Assembly: GCA_965200175.1 (NCBI GenBank)
Contig: OZ241345.1
Span: 3,162,001-3,226,000 of the forward strand
Direction of reading: 5' to 3'
Length of the DNA: 64,000 nucleotides
Source of the DNA: Azophilus sp026709365
GTDB lineage: Bacteria > Pseudomonadota > Gammaproteobacteria > Pseudomonadales > Azotimanducaceae
Below, one piece after another: positions 1 to 7,936 of the stretch; the first letter of the stretch is position 1, and the number at the start of each line of letters is the position of its first letter. Under the pieces are notes generated by a model, which had not been told where the DNA came from, searched no databases, and saw only the letters and a list, made by a program, of their open reading frames with translations. Made by a program: the position numbers and the translations under genes.

Positions 1-701
1 GCGTGCGCCGCGACGGACTCATCAAAACCCGTGCGCCGCTGGCTGGCCTAAAGGTCTCCGCCGTCAGGATTTTGCGCATCGGACTTCCGGCCGCCGCCAC
101 CCAGTTGATCGGCCCGCTTTCCGGGGCCTTCATCACCCGCTTGGTCGCCGCCCATGGCGAGGTCGTCGTGGCCGGCTTCGGCGTCGCCACCCGCATCGAG
201 GCCGTCGCGGTGATGACGCTGTTCGCCCTTTCCGGCAGCATCGGGCCGTTCGTGGGGCAGAACGCTGGGGCCAAAAACATGGCCCGGGTCCAAGCCGGCC
301 TGCGGGCGGCATGCCAGTTCAGCTTGCTTTGGGGGCTGGCTGCCGCACTGCTGATGGCCCTTTGGGGCGAGCGGTTCGCGGCTTGGCTTAGCGGCGATGC
401 GGGGGTGGTGGCCGTCGCGGCCCTATACCTGCTGATTGTGCCGCTGAGTCACGGCGCTTGGGGCGTGCTGATGATGACGTCAGCCTCCTTCAATGGCTTG
501 GGCAGGCCGCTGCCCTCCACCGTGCTGTCCTTCACCCGCATGTTCGTGGTTTACCTTCCGCTGGCGATGGCGCTGAACGAGTGGCAGGGCTACGGCGGCA
601 TCTTCGCGGCCACCGCAGCCAGCAACATCCTGATGGGGCTGGCCGGCTACTGGTGGTTTCGGCAAGGATATCTGCGCGACCGTAAACAGCCCGCAGCGTA
701 G
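1..701 (+). CDS. MATE family efflux transporter, C-terminal part (5' end outside window)
   Basis: This is the C-terminal half of an inner-membrane multidrug/toxin extrusion antiporter. The reading frame is already open at the window edge, so the start lies upstream. About six hydrophobic segments are visible. The motif GQNAGAK near residue 87 of the visible part matches the conserved GQN.GA segment at the start of the second MATE half. It ends with a basic tail (YLRDRKQPAA). Substrate unknown. It is not a copy of the complete MATE gene at 4.4 kb, because the sequences differ clearly. Confidence 0.85.
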   Translation, partial: VRRDGLIKTRAPLAGLKVSAVRILRIGLPAAATQLIGPLSGAFITRLVAAHGEVVVAGFGVATRIEAVAVMTLFALSGSIGPFVGQNAGAKNMARVQAGLRAACQFSLLWGLAAALLMALWGERFAAWLSGDAGVVAVAALYLLIVPLSHGAWGVLMMTSASFNGLGRPLPSTVLSFTRMFVVYLPLAMALNEWQGYGGIFAATAASNILMGLAGYWWFRQGYLRDRKQPAA

Positions 702-800
702 CCTCCGGAGTCGGTTTCGCAGCCCACAACCGAACCGTGGGCGGCGCCAATCCTCCGTGCGACGGATGCAGCCGGGGCTCAGCGCCCTAGCCGCCGCGCC

Positions 801-1583
801 TCAACGGCCAATGAATCGCCCCGGGCGACGTTCCGCCACCGCCCGAACGCCCTCCTTGTGATCCTCGGTTTGCTGCAGGCGGTGCTGCTCGACGAACTCA
901 AGGTCGGTTTGCCGCTTCACCGCCTCGGCAATGCCTTGGCGCATGGTGGCCCGCACCGAGAGCAGGGCGAGGGGTGCGTTTTCAGCGATCTCCTCGGCCA
1001 AGGACAGGGCCCGGCTGCGCAGCTCCTCCCGCTCGACCAGCACGTCGGCCAAGCCCCACTCGTGGGCTGTGGCGCCGTCGATGCGCCGGCCGGTCAGGAA
1101 CATGAGGTTGGCCCGCTGATGGCCGATCAGCTTGGGCAGGGTGTGGGTCAGCCCAAAGCCGGGATGGAAGCCCAGCTTGACGAAATTGGCGGTGAACCGG
1201 GCTTCGGGGCAGACCACGCGGAAGTCGGGCAGCACCGCCAGCCCGAAGCCGCCGCCCACCGCCGCGCCCTGAATGGCGCCGATGACCGGCTTTTTGCAGG
1301 CGAACAGCCGCACTGCGGCGCTGTACAGCGGATTGCCGTCCCGCTCCCGCCTTGCGGCGCGTTCATCCTGTTGGCTGCGGTCGCCGAAGTTGGCCCCGGC
1401 GCAGAAGTGCTTGCCTTGGGCGGTGAGCACCAAGGCGCGCACATTGGCGTCGGCGTCCAGGGATTCGAAGGCGTCGCCCAAGGCATTGATGAGGCGCACG
1501 TCAAAGAAGTTGTTCGGCGGGCGCTGGATTTCAACCAACGCCACATGGCCGGTGCGGGTTACTTCCAAGTCTTCAAACAGCAA
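801..1583 (-). CDS. Crotonase-fold (enoyl-CoA hydratase/isomerase family) protein, paralog 1
   Basis: This is a cytoplasmic acyl-CoA enzyme of the crotonase superfamily, about 260 aa. The oxyanion-hole segments are present: CAGANFG (about 61-67) and IQGAAVGGG (about 104-112). Aligned by eye with rat enoyl-CoA hydratase, the two catalytic glutamates appear to be replaced by F134 and L160, so simple hydratase activity is doubtful. I chose a TTG start because GGGAGGG lies 7 nt upstream and the N-terminus then aligns with the paralog at 3.4-4.2 kb. ATG starts at 1640 or 1682 would add up to 33 unconserved residues. The frame upstream runs into repeat sequence. Confidence 0.85.
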   Translation of the reverse strand: MLFEDLEVTRTGHVALVEIQRPPNNFFDVRLINALGDAFESLDADANVRALVLTAQGKHFCAGANFGDRSQQDERAARRERDGNPLYSAAVRLFACKKPVIGAIQGAAVGGGFGLAVLPDFRVVCPEARFTANFVKLGFHPGFGLTHTLPKLIGHQRANLMFLTGRRIDGATAHEWGLADVLVEREELRSRALSLAEEIAENAPLALLSVRATMRQGIAEAVKRQTDLEFVEQHRLQQTEDHKEGVRAVAERRPGRFIGR

Positions 1584-1672
1584 GGCGCGTCCCTCCCTTG
1601 GTTCAGCGGGGCATCGATTGGCCCCCAATTGGCGAGCCATGTTAGCCGAGTTGAAAGAACTGGCGCAGCAAA

Positions 1673-1784
1673 ACTCGATCACGCCGCCTTAGCCCGCGCG
1701 TTGACTAGCGACTCTCCTTCCCACCCCCGAGTTTCGCGCAGCGAAACTCGATCACGCCGCCGTAGGCGGCGCGTTGACTAGCGA
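1673..1784 (+). repeat. Dispersed two-hairpin repeat, degenerate copies
   Basis: The segment holds two diverged pieces of the dispersed repeat. The second has both hairpins: GAGTTTCG/CGAAACTC (1729-1749) followed by CGCCGCC-gta-GGCGGCG (1755-1771), each perfectly paired. The string from AACTCGATCACGCCGCC to GCGTTGACTAGCGA occurs twice, at about 1673-1710 and 1745-1784, with its hairpin damaged in the first copy. It lies between the start of the crotonase gene and the next gene. Confidence 0.7.
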
Positions 1785-1831
1785 TCAACCTTTTGCAACG
1801 CTTTGGCGACTCTAAGCTGATGGAGCATCGA

Positions 1832-2674
1832 ATGTTGAGATGGCAGGTTGGCGACGTGAGGATCACGCAGATCGTGGAGTTGACCACGGCCTCGCTGGGG
1901 CCGTACCTGCTGCCCCAAGCGACGCCGGAGGAGATGGACCGGCTGCCGTGGATCAAGCCCTTTGTCGATGACCGGCGGCGGCTGGTTCTGAGCATCCACG
2001 CCCTGGTAGTTGAATCGGGCGGCGAGACCTTGGTCGTGGACACCTGCATCGGCAACGGCAAGGCGCGGACCTATCCCGCTTGGAACCGGATGCAGCGCAG
2101 CTTTCTGGAAGACTTCGCGGCTGCCGGATTCGCCGTTGACGGAGTGGACAAGGTGATGTGTACCCACATGCACGTGGATCACGTTGGCTGGAACACGCGC
2201 TTGGTCGATGACCGGTGGGTGCCCACTTTCGAGAACGCCGACTACCTCTTTGCCGAGGAGGAGTGGCAGCACTGGCGCGTCGAGGAGCAGGAGTACGGGC
2301 CGGTCATCGAGGATTCGGTGCAGCCCATCTTCGATGCCGGCAAGGCGGTGCTGGTGGCCCAGGACCATCGCGTCAACGACGAGATTTGGCTTGAGCCCAC
2401 CCCGGGCCACACGCCGGGGCATGTGAGCGTTCACATCGCCTCTCGGGGCGAGGAGGCGATCATCACCGGCGACATGATCCACCATCCCTGCCAAATCGCC
2501 CACCCGCATTGGTCGAGCGTCGCCGATGCCGACCCCAACCTAAGCGCCGCCACCCGCCATGATTTCATGCAGCGCTATGCCGACCGCCCGGTGCTGGTGA
2601 TCGGCACCCATTTCGCCGCGCCCACCGCCGGCCGCATCGTGCGCGACGGCGAGGCCTTCCGGCTGGACTGCTAG
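1832..2674 (+). CDS. Metallo-beta-lactamase-fold hydrolase
   Basis: This is a cytoplasmic metal-dependent hydrolase of about 280 aa, with no signal peptide. The zinc-binding HxHxDH motif is seen as HMHVDH (112-117), followed by the later family ligands in PTPGHTPGH, TGDMIHHP and a C-terminal GTHFAAPTAGR segment. The sequence is closest in style to the lactonase/ring-opening branch of the fold rather than true beta-lactamases. The ATG at 1832 is preceded by GGAG at good spacing; ATG 1820 is an alternative. It lies between crotonase and flavin reductase genes, which suggests catabolic hydrolysis, but the substrate is unknown. Confidence 0.85.
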   Translation: MLRWQVGDVRITQIVELTTASLGPYLLPQATPEEMDRLPWIKPFVDDRRRLVLSIHALVVESGGETLVVDTCIGNGKARTYPAWNRMQRSFLEDFAAAGFAVDGVDKVMCTHMHVDHVGWNTRLVDDRWVPTFENADYLFAEEEWQHWRVEEQEYGPVIEDSVQPIFDAGKAVLVAQDHRVNDEIWLEPTPGHTPGHVSVHIASRGEEAIITGDMIHHPCQIAHPHWSSVADADPNLSAATRHDFMQRYADRPVLVIGTHFAAPTAGRIVRDGEAFRLDC

Positions 2675-2727
2675 GCGTTTTGGAGCCTCGGCGAGAATGG
2701 CGGCGTCCATGCCTTGGATGGGGTGGA

Positions 2728-2811
2728 GGTTCAGAAACAACTTGACTTGAGCGACGAGCGCGGAGTTTCGCGCAGCGAAACTCCATCGCGCCCGCGAAGC
2801 GGGCGCGCGTG
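2728..2811 (+). repeat. Dispersed two-hairpin repeat, one unit
   Basis: A degenerate arm (GGTTCAGAAACAACTTGACT) leads into GCGACGAGCGCG. Hairpin 1 (GAGTTTCG/CGAAACTC, 2763-2783) and hairpin 2 (CGCGCCCGC-gaa-GCGGGCGCG, 2787-2807) follow. The unit sits just upstream of the flavin reductase gene, in the same orientation as that gene. Confidence 0.8.
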
Positions 2812-2868
2812 TTTCCATGGAAGGGCCAGTGGCGCTATATTGCGGCTGTCTTTCAGGGGATGGCCTGC

Positions 2869-3354
2869 ATGGATCAATTCGATGGCCGCGAGTTTCGCGA
2901 CACGTTGGGGCAGTTCGCCACCGGGGTGGTGATTGCCACTGGCTGCCTTGAGGGAACGCCGGCTGGGTTTGCGGCGCAATCCTTCGCCTCGCTGTCGCTG
3001 GACCCGCCCTTGGTGGCCCTGTGTCCGTCCAAGACCAGCACCAGTTGGCCGAAGCTGCGCGCGAGCGGCCACTTCTGCATCAACGTCCTCAGCGACCGCC
3101 AGCAGGGCGTTAGCGACCTCTTCGCGCGCACCGGCATTGACAAGTTCGCCGGCCTTGCGTGGCAGCCGGGGCAGACCGGTTCGCCGGTGCTGGCGGGCGT
3201 TCTCGCCTACATCGACTGCGAACTGGCTGATGAGCTTGACGCCGGCGACCACACCATCGCCATTGGCCGGGTGCGCGATCTCGGGATATTGGACGCGCAC
3301 GGCTCGCCGCTGCTGTATTGGCGCGGCGCCTACGGAACCTTTGGGGACATTTGA
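2869..3354 (+). CDS. Flavin reductase-like FMN-binding protein
   Basis: This is a 161-aa protein of the flavin reductase (HpaC/HsaB-like) family, which supplies reduced flavin to two-component monooxygenases. Family signatures include FRDTLGQFATGVVIAT at the N-terminus, the SFASLSLDPPLV segment, FCINVL, and the C-terminal GDHTIAIGRV that contacts flavin. The ATG at 2869 has AGGGGA 8 nt upstream, and an in-frame ATG at 2860 sits too close to it. No partner monooxygenase is adjacent; the P450 at 49 kb is not its usual partner type. Confidence 0.85.
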   Translation: MDQFDGREFRDTLGQFATGVVIATGCLEGTPAGFAAQSFASLSLDPPLVALCPSKTSTSWPKLRASGHFCINVLSDRQQGVSDLFARTGIDKFAGLAWQPGQTGSPVLAGVLAYIDCELADELDAGDHTIAIGRVRDLGILDAHGSPLLYWRGAYGTFGDI

Positions 3355-3375
3355 ATCCGTCTTTCCGTGCGGCGA

Positions 3376-4185
3376 TCAGGCGCCGACGAAGTTGCCCGGG
3401 CGTCGTTCCGCAACCGCGCGGATGCCCTCGCCGGCGTCTTGGGTGGCCCTTAGCCACTGCTGCTCGGCCAGTTCGCGCTCAGTGGCCTCAGCCACTGCCT
3501 CGGCCAGCCCGGCGCGCATCGTGGCCCGCACGGAAACAATCGCCAAGGGCGCGTTTTCAGCGATTTCCTGGGCCAGTTCGTCGGCTCGCGCCCGCAGGTT
3601 TTCCGGTTCCACCAGAATGTCCACCAAGCCGATCTCCAAGGCCTGCTCGCCGTTCAGCCGCCGCCCGCTGTAGAGCATCAGGTTGGCGGCCTGCTGGCCG
3701 ACCAGGCGCGGCAGGGTGACCGAGATGCCGAAGCCTTGATGGATGCCCAGCTTGACGAAGTTGGCGGCGAATCGCGCTTGCGGGGAGGCGACTCGAAAGT
3801 CCGGCACCAAGCACAGGCCGAGGCCGCCGCCGATGGCCGCGCCCTGGATGGCGCCGATGATGGGCTTCCTGTTGCCGTAGAGGCGAGCGGCTTCCCGGTA
3901 CAGCTTGCCGGTGGTGTTTCGAAAGCCCTCCTCGGTGAAGTCGGCGCTGCCGCCGCCTCCGGGCTGGCCGCTGCCGAAATTGGCCCCGGCGCAGAAGGAC
4001 CTTCCCTGCGCGGCCAGCACGATGACCCGACACTCGGGGTCTTCATCAAGGCCGTCGAAGGCGTCGGCGATCTGTCCGATCAGGCTGTGGTCGAAGAAGT
4101 TGTGCGGCGGCCGCTGGATTTCGACAGTGGCCACATGGCCGCTTCGGGTCACCGCGATGTCGGCGTATCGGCGTTCTTCACTCAT
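3376..4185 (-). CDS. Crotonase-fold (enoyl-CoA hydratase/isomerase family) protein, paralog 2
   Basis: This 269-aa crotonase-superfamily protein is clearly paralogous to the gene at 0.8-1.6 kb. They share EIQRPP.NFFD, FCAGANFG (64-71), IGAIQGAA.GGG (110-121) and a .GFG..TLP segment. It carries a glycine-rich insertion (GSGQPGGGG, 72-79) not present in paralog 1. The positions of both hydratase catalytic glutamates read as F143 and L169 in my eye alignment, the same substitutions as in paralog 1. AAGGAA lies 5 nt upstream of the ATG. The flanking MBL and flavin reductase genes suggest a small catabolic set. Confidence 0.88.
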   Translation of the reverse strand: MSEERRYADIAVTRSGHVATVEIQRPPHNFFDHSLIGQIADAFDGLDEDPECRVIVLAAQGRSFCAGANFGSGQPGGGGSADFTEEGFRNTTGKLYREAARLYGNRKPIIGAIQGAAIGGGLGLCLVPDFRVASPQARFAANFVKLGIHQGFGISVTLPRLVGQQAANLMLYSGRRLNGEQALEIGLVDILVEPENLRARADELAQEIAENAPLAIVSVRATMRAGLAEAVAEATERELAEQQWLRATQDAGEGIRAVAERRPGNFVGA

Positions 4186-4263
4186 GGGGGTTCCTTAGGG
4201 AATCAAAATCGGTCAATAAGTCCCTATGTTAGCCTACGCGGTCAGCGGTTTGAGTTCGATGCA

Positions 4264-4357
4264 GCGCGCCCGCGAAGCGGGCACGCTGGAGTTTCGCTGC
4301 ACGAAACTCCGCTAGCGTTGCAAGGGCAAGATTCCGAAACGTTTCCGAGCCCGCACA
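4264..4357 (-). repeat. Dispersed two-hairpin repeat, one unit (reverse orientation)
   Basis: Reading the minus strand gives an arm (TGTGCGGGCTCGGAAACGTT), then hairpin 1 (GGAGTTTCG.../...CGAAACTCC with one mismatch), then hairpin 2 (GCCCGC-ttc-GCGGGC). It ends just before the MATE gene at 4419. Confidence 0.75.
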
Positions 4358-4418
4358 TGCACCTCGGACCAAATGCACCTCGAACCCAAAGCCCGACCTG
4401 AATTCATCCAACCCGATC

Positions 4419-5795
4419 GTGTCCACGCCAACATCCATGCCGAGGCCCGAAGGCCGCGAGCCGCCTGGCATCTGGGCCTTGGCGTTTCCATCCATTCTCG
4501 GCAACGTGGCCTTCAGCGCGGTCGCCTTGGTGCAGACCAAGTTCGTCGGCGCTCTCGGTGCGGAGGCGTTGGCGGCGGTGGGCGTCGGCCAGCGGGTGTT
4601 CTTTGCCATGCAGGCGATCCTGATTGCGGTCAGCGCCGGCACCACTGCGCTCGTCGCAAGGGCTTGGGGGGCCGGCGACTACAACGAGGCCAGCCGCGTC
4701 ACTATGGCTTCGCTGGCGCTGGCGGGACTGTTCGCCTTGGTGGCCATGGCGGTCGGGGTCACGGCGGCGCGGCCGGTTGCCAGCCTCTTCGGCTTGGATC
4801 CGGTGACCTTGGACTTGGCGGCCTCCAACATCCGCATGTTCAGTTGGTTCAACCTCGCCTTCGCCGTCAACTTCATACTGAGCGCGGCGCTGCGCGCCGC
4901 CGGTGATGCCTGGTCGCCGCTGTGGATCGGGATAGGCGTCAACCTGCTCAACCTGCCGTTGCTCTATGTGCTGATCTTCGGCCACTACGGCTTTCCGGCT
5001 CTGGGCGTGGCGGGCGTTGCCGCAGCGGCCGGGCTGTCGTTCAGCATCGGCGGCGCGGTGCTGCTCATGCTGTGGCTGAACCAAAAGTTTCGCGTTCGCC
5101 ATGTCGCCAGCGGCTGGTGGCGGCGCGCCCGGCTGCGCCGCCTGCTCGACATCGGCTATCCCGCCGCAGCCGAGCAGGTGGTGTTCCAAGTGGGCTTCTT
5201 CATTTTTTTGATGCTGATCGGCAACTTCTACGGCACCGAAGCCTTCGCCGCCTACAACGTCGGCGGCAACCTGTTGATGGTCTGCATCACCGTGGGGTTC
5301 GGCTTCTCCATCGCCGGCTCCACCCTGGTTGGCCAGCATCTCGGCGCCGGCGACCATCCGGGCGCGGTGCGCAGCGGCTGGCGGGCCTGTGCGCTGGCCA
5401 TCTTGATCATGGGCGGCCTGGGCCTTCTGGTGGCGCTCTTCGCGGATGAGTTGGCGACCTACTTCATCGGCGATGAACCCTTGACCGTGCGCTACACCAT
5501 CATCCTGATCTACGTGTTGGGCGCCATGATGCCCTTGCTGGCAGTGGAGTTCGCGCTGGGCGGCGCGCTGCGCGGCGCCGGCGACACGCGCTTTCCGCTG
5601 ATCGCCACGTTCTGCGGCCTAGTTGGCGTGCGTTGCGGCTTGGCCGCGCTGTTCACCTACCTGGAGCTTCCCGTGGTTTGGGTGTATTCGGCCATGGTGG
5701 GCGACTACCTGCTCAAGGCCTGCATGCTGGTCGCGCGCTTTCGTCGCGGGCGATGGCGCACCGCAGTGTCCATGGAGGAGCGGCAACGTGCCTGA
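4419..5795 (+). CDS. MATE family efflux transporter
   Basis: This is a complete 458-aa inner-membrane MATE antiporter with about twelve hydrophobic segments in two halves. Family marks include the N-terminal ALAAVGVGQR and GTTALVARAWGAGD region, ALRAAGDAWSP in the first half, and GSTLVGQHLGAGD with ALRGAGDTRFP in the second. These proteins expel cationic drugs or metabolites by Na+ or H+ exchange; the substrate here is unknown. The start is GTG (ATG at 4437 is possible). The stop is followed immediately, in the same frame, by an Fpg/Nei zinc-finger remnant. Confidence 0.88.
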   Translation: MSTPTSMPRPEGREPPGIWALAFPSILGNVAFSAVALVQTKFVGALGAEALAAVGVGQRVFFAMQAILIAVSAGTTALVARAWGAGDYNEASRVTMASLALAGLFALVAMAVGVTAARPVASLFGLDPVTLDLAASNIRMFSWFNLAFAVNFILSAALRAAGDAWSPLWIGIGVNLLNLPLLYVLIFGHYGFPALGVAGVAAAAGLSFSIGGAVLLMLWLNQKFRVRHVASGWWRRARLRRLLDIGYPAAAEQVVFQVGFFIFLMLIGNFYGTEAFAAYNVGGNLLMVCITVGFGFSIAGSTLVGQHLGAGDHPGAVRSGWRACALAILIMGGLGLLVALFADELATYFIGDEPLTVRYTIILIYVLGAMMPLLAVEFALGGALRGAGDTRFPLIATFCGLVGVRCGLAALFTYLELPVVWVYSAMVGDYLLKACMLVARFRRGRWRTAVSMEERQRA

Positions 5796-5978
5796 GATGC
5801 CGGCAAGTACCGCCAGCCCTGTCCACGTTGCGGATCCCCAGTGCAGCGCATCGTCTATGCGAAGAACGAGGCCAAATGCTGCGCCCGCTGCCAGACTGAT
5901 GGCCGGTTGCTGGCCGACCGCTCCCTGTCGCGCCTGCTAAAGGACAACTGGCCTAAGCGGCTGGAGGATCTGGAGCAG
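5796..5978 (+). pseudogene. C-terminal remnant of an Fpg/Nei-type DNA glycosylase
   Basis: Directly after the MATE stop, and in the same frame, the translation contains YRQPCPRCGSPVQRIVYA followed by CCARCQ, LLADRSLSRLLKDNWPK and RLEDLE. CPxC...CxxC is the zinc finger at the C-terminus of formamidopyrimidine/endonuclease VIII glycosylases, and the tail after it matches the Fpg-like branch. The catalytic N-terminal domain is absent. The frame has no stop at the expected point and runs into antisense of the next gene. It is a dead fragment left by a deletion or rearrangement. Confidence 0.65.
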
Positions 5979-7023
5979 TGCGTCGGCGCAGCTCGGTGGA
6001 CGAGACGTCGGCGCGGAACTCAGCCTCGGGAACTTCCGTGCAGGCGCGGCGCAAAGCCTGCGGCAGCGGGGCGTCGCTCAGGCCTTGGAACGCCCCGTCC
6101 ACCAGGCGGCCAAAAACCAAGAAGGAGGCCCCGGCGTCGAGCAGGTCGGCGATGGCCGCATCGCGCTGCGCTTCGCCGCCGTAGTAGCGCGCATCAGCGA
6201 TGCGCAGCAGGGTGTCGATGCCGACGGCGAAAGTGGCGCCTGGAAACTCCATTACCTTGTCCCGGAAGGCGGGCAGGCGGGTCAGGCAAACCCTGCCTTG
6301 AAACTGTGCCAGGCGTTGCTGAATCTCGATGTAGTCCAGCAGCGGCTTGTCCGGGTTTTCCACCGAGAGTTCGAAGGTTCCGGCCTGTCCCAGCCGTGCT
6401 TCAGCGACCGCCATCATGCGCCGGTGGCCGTCATGCAGGGGGTTGAAGGAGCCGCACAGGATCAGCGCCGGGTTTTGCGGGGCGGGCGTCGAGCGGCGAT
6501 CCCCAGCGATCAGGGCCTGCCACTCATCCGGGGCGGCCACCTGCTCCAGACGGGCCTGCGGCGGATCGCTCAGGGCGAGGGACTCCAACAGGGCTTGCCA
6601 TGCGAAATCCACCAAGGCCGCCTCCTGGTCGGCGCGCTCGCCCTGCAGTTCGACCTTTGTCTGGGTGGTTCGGTCCAAGGTCTGCACGGCGAGATGGGCG
6701 CGGCAGCGGCCCCGCTTCGGCCGGTCGGTGGCTAGGCTGGCGGTGACGCCTAGGCCAAATGCGGGCCGGGCGTCGAAGCGCTGGGCGCGTTGGAAGGCGG
6801 CCATCGCCAAGGCGCGGCCAGTGGGCGCGCTGCAAGCCTGGTCCGGATGGCCGCCGATCAGGGCGTCCAAGCTGGCTTGGGCGTAGGGAATCCGAGCCTC
6901 GATGAGGGTTCGGGAGGCGCCGGCCTCCGCGAGCAACTCGCTGAGCAGGCCGGCGCCACCGCCGGTCAAGTGCATGACGCCCTGCCACGGGCTGTCGTGC
7001 AGCAGCCGGGCCCGTTCGCTCAC
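5953..7023 (-). CDS. CinA-like / nucleotidyltransferase fusion protein
   Basis: This 356-aa cytoplasmic protein has two parts. Residues 1-150 resemble the CinA/PncC nicotinamide-nucleotide amidase fold (GGGAGLLSELL near 21-31, then SAPTGRALAMAAF). Residues 185-356 are a nucleotidyltransferase of the NadD/cytidylyltransferase type, with GSFNPLHDGH at 191-200 holding the HxGH-like signature and SSTELRRR near the end matching the ISSTxxR motif. Both nucleotide-binding motifs are intact, so the second half is likely active. A role in pyridine-nucleotide salvage is inferred from the domains. The alpha/beta hydrolase gene lies 3 nt upstream, so the two are probably co-transcribed. Confidence 0.8.
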   Translation of the reverse strand: MSERARLLHDSPWQGVMHLTGGGAGLLSELLAEAGASRTLIEARIPYAQASLDALIGGHPDQACSAPTGRALAMAAFQRAQRFDARPAFGLGVTASLATDRPKRGRCRAHLAVQTLDRTTQTKVELQGERADQEAALVDFAWQALLESLALSDPPQARLEQVAAPDEWQALIAGDRRSTPAPQNPALILCGSFNPLHDGHRRMMAVAEARLGQAGTFELSVENPDKPLLDYIEIQQRLAQFQGRVCLTRLPAFRDKVMEFPGATFAVGIDTLLRIADARYYGGEAQRDAAIADLLDAGASFLVFGRLVDGAFQGLSDAPLPQALRRACTEVPEAEFRADVSSTELRRRTAPDPPAA

Positions 7024-7026
7024 CAG

Positions 7027-7896
7027 CTAGCGAGCCAGAAAGTCCCGGGTGATGCTGAGGAACTCATCAAGCTGGTCATGGTGGACCCAATGCCCGGCAT
7101 TGGCGATGCTGGCCACTTGGGCATTTTGGAAGTTGTTGACCCGGCCGTCCTCGGCCGGGTTGGAGGCCCAGCTTTCCTGGCCGTGGAACAGCAGCGTCGG
7201 GCAACTGATGCGCCCGTGCAGTTGCTGCTGCTCCTCGTAGGGCAAGCCGACCGGCGGAAAGGCGCGCACGTAGTTGTCGAACTTCCAGCTGTAGGTGCCG
7301 TCCTCGTTCTGGGTGCTGCCGTGGATGGTCAAGTGCCGGGCTTGGGCCTCGGTCAGGTGCGGGTTCTCCGTCTGCATGCGCTCGTAGGCCTCCTCCAGGG
7401 AGCCGTAGCGGCGCGGAATGCGCCCGGCGATGTGGCGCAGGTCGTCAATCCAGGCGGTGAGGCGGGCGGCGACGGGCTGGTTGATGCGCTCCTCAATGAT
7501 GCTTGGCGGAGGCCCCATGCCTTCGATCGACACCAGCCGGGTGACCGTCTCCGGATAGAGGCCGGCGTAGAGCAGCGCAATGGAGCCGCCCAGAGAATGG
7601 GCGATGATGGTCACTGGCGTGTGCTGGCGTTGATGCAGGAGCTGGGCGAGGTCGTAAACGTAGTCCACGTGGTCGTAGCTGCCGCCGAGCAGCCACTGGG
7701 AATCCCCGTGCCCGCGCAGGTCCGGGGCGATGATGTGGTATTGGTCGCGCAGGGCTTGGGCCACCCAGTCCCAGTTCCGGCAGTGGTCGCGGCCGCCATG
7801 CACCAGCAGCATGGGCGGCGCCTCCTCATTGCCCCAATCGACGTAGTGCAGCCGCAGCCGTTGCGAGAAGTAGATGTGCGATGTGGGTCCTTCCAT
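7027..7896 (-). CDS. Alpha/beta hydrolase
   Basis: This 289-aa alpha/beta-hydrolase-fold enzyme has no signal peptide. The oxyanion segment is LLVHGGRDH (31-38), the nucleophile elbow is AHSLGGS with S101, and the C-terminal catalytic histidine is in NAGHWVHHDQ. A lid-like stretch follows the nucleophile (RINQPVAARLTAWIDD and onward), as in epoxide hydrolases and haloalkane-type relatives. The substrate is not predictable. It forms a tight pair with the CinA-nucleotidyltransferase gene. Confidence 0.85.
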   Translation of the reverse strand: MEGPTSHIYFSQRLRLHYVDWGNEEAPPMLLVHGGRDHCRNWDWVAQALRDQYHIIAPDLRGHGDSQWLLGGSYDHVDYVYDLAQLLHQRQHTPVTIIAHSLGGSIALLYAGLYPETVTRLVSIEGMGPPPSIIEERINQPVAARLTAWIDDLRHIAGRIPRRYGSLEEAYERMQTENPHLTEAQARHLTIHGSTQNEDGTYSWKFDNYVRAFPPVGLPYEEQQQLHGRISCPTLLFHGQESWASNPAEDGRVNNFQNAQVASIANAGHWVHHDQLDEFLSITRDFLAR

Positions 7897-7936
7897 GATG
7901 CGTTGCGATTGTCCTCAGGTTGGTTGCGGTTGCGCC

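Noticed and set aside
5841..6446. 201-codon frame containing the Fpg tail
   Set aside because: Only the first part matches the glycosylase zinc finger; the rest is antisense to the CinA-nucleotidyltransferase gene.
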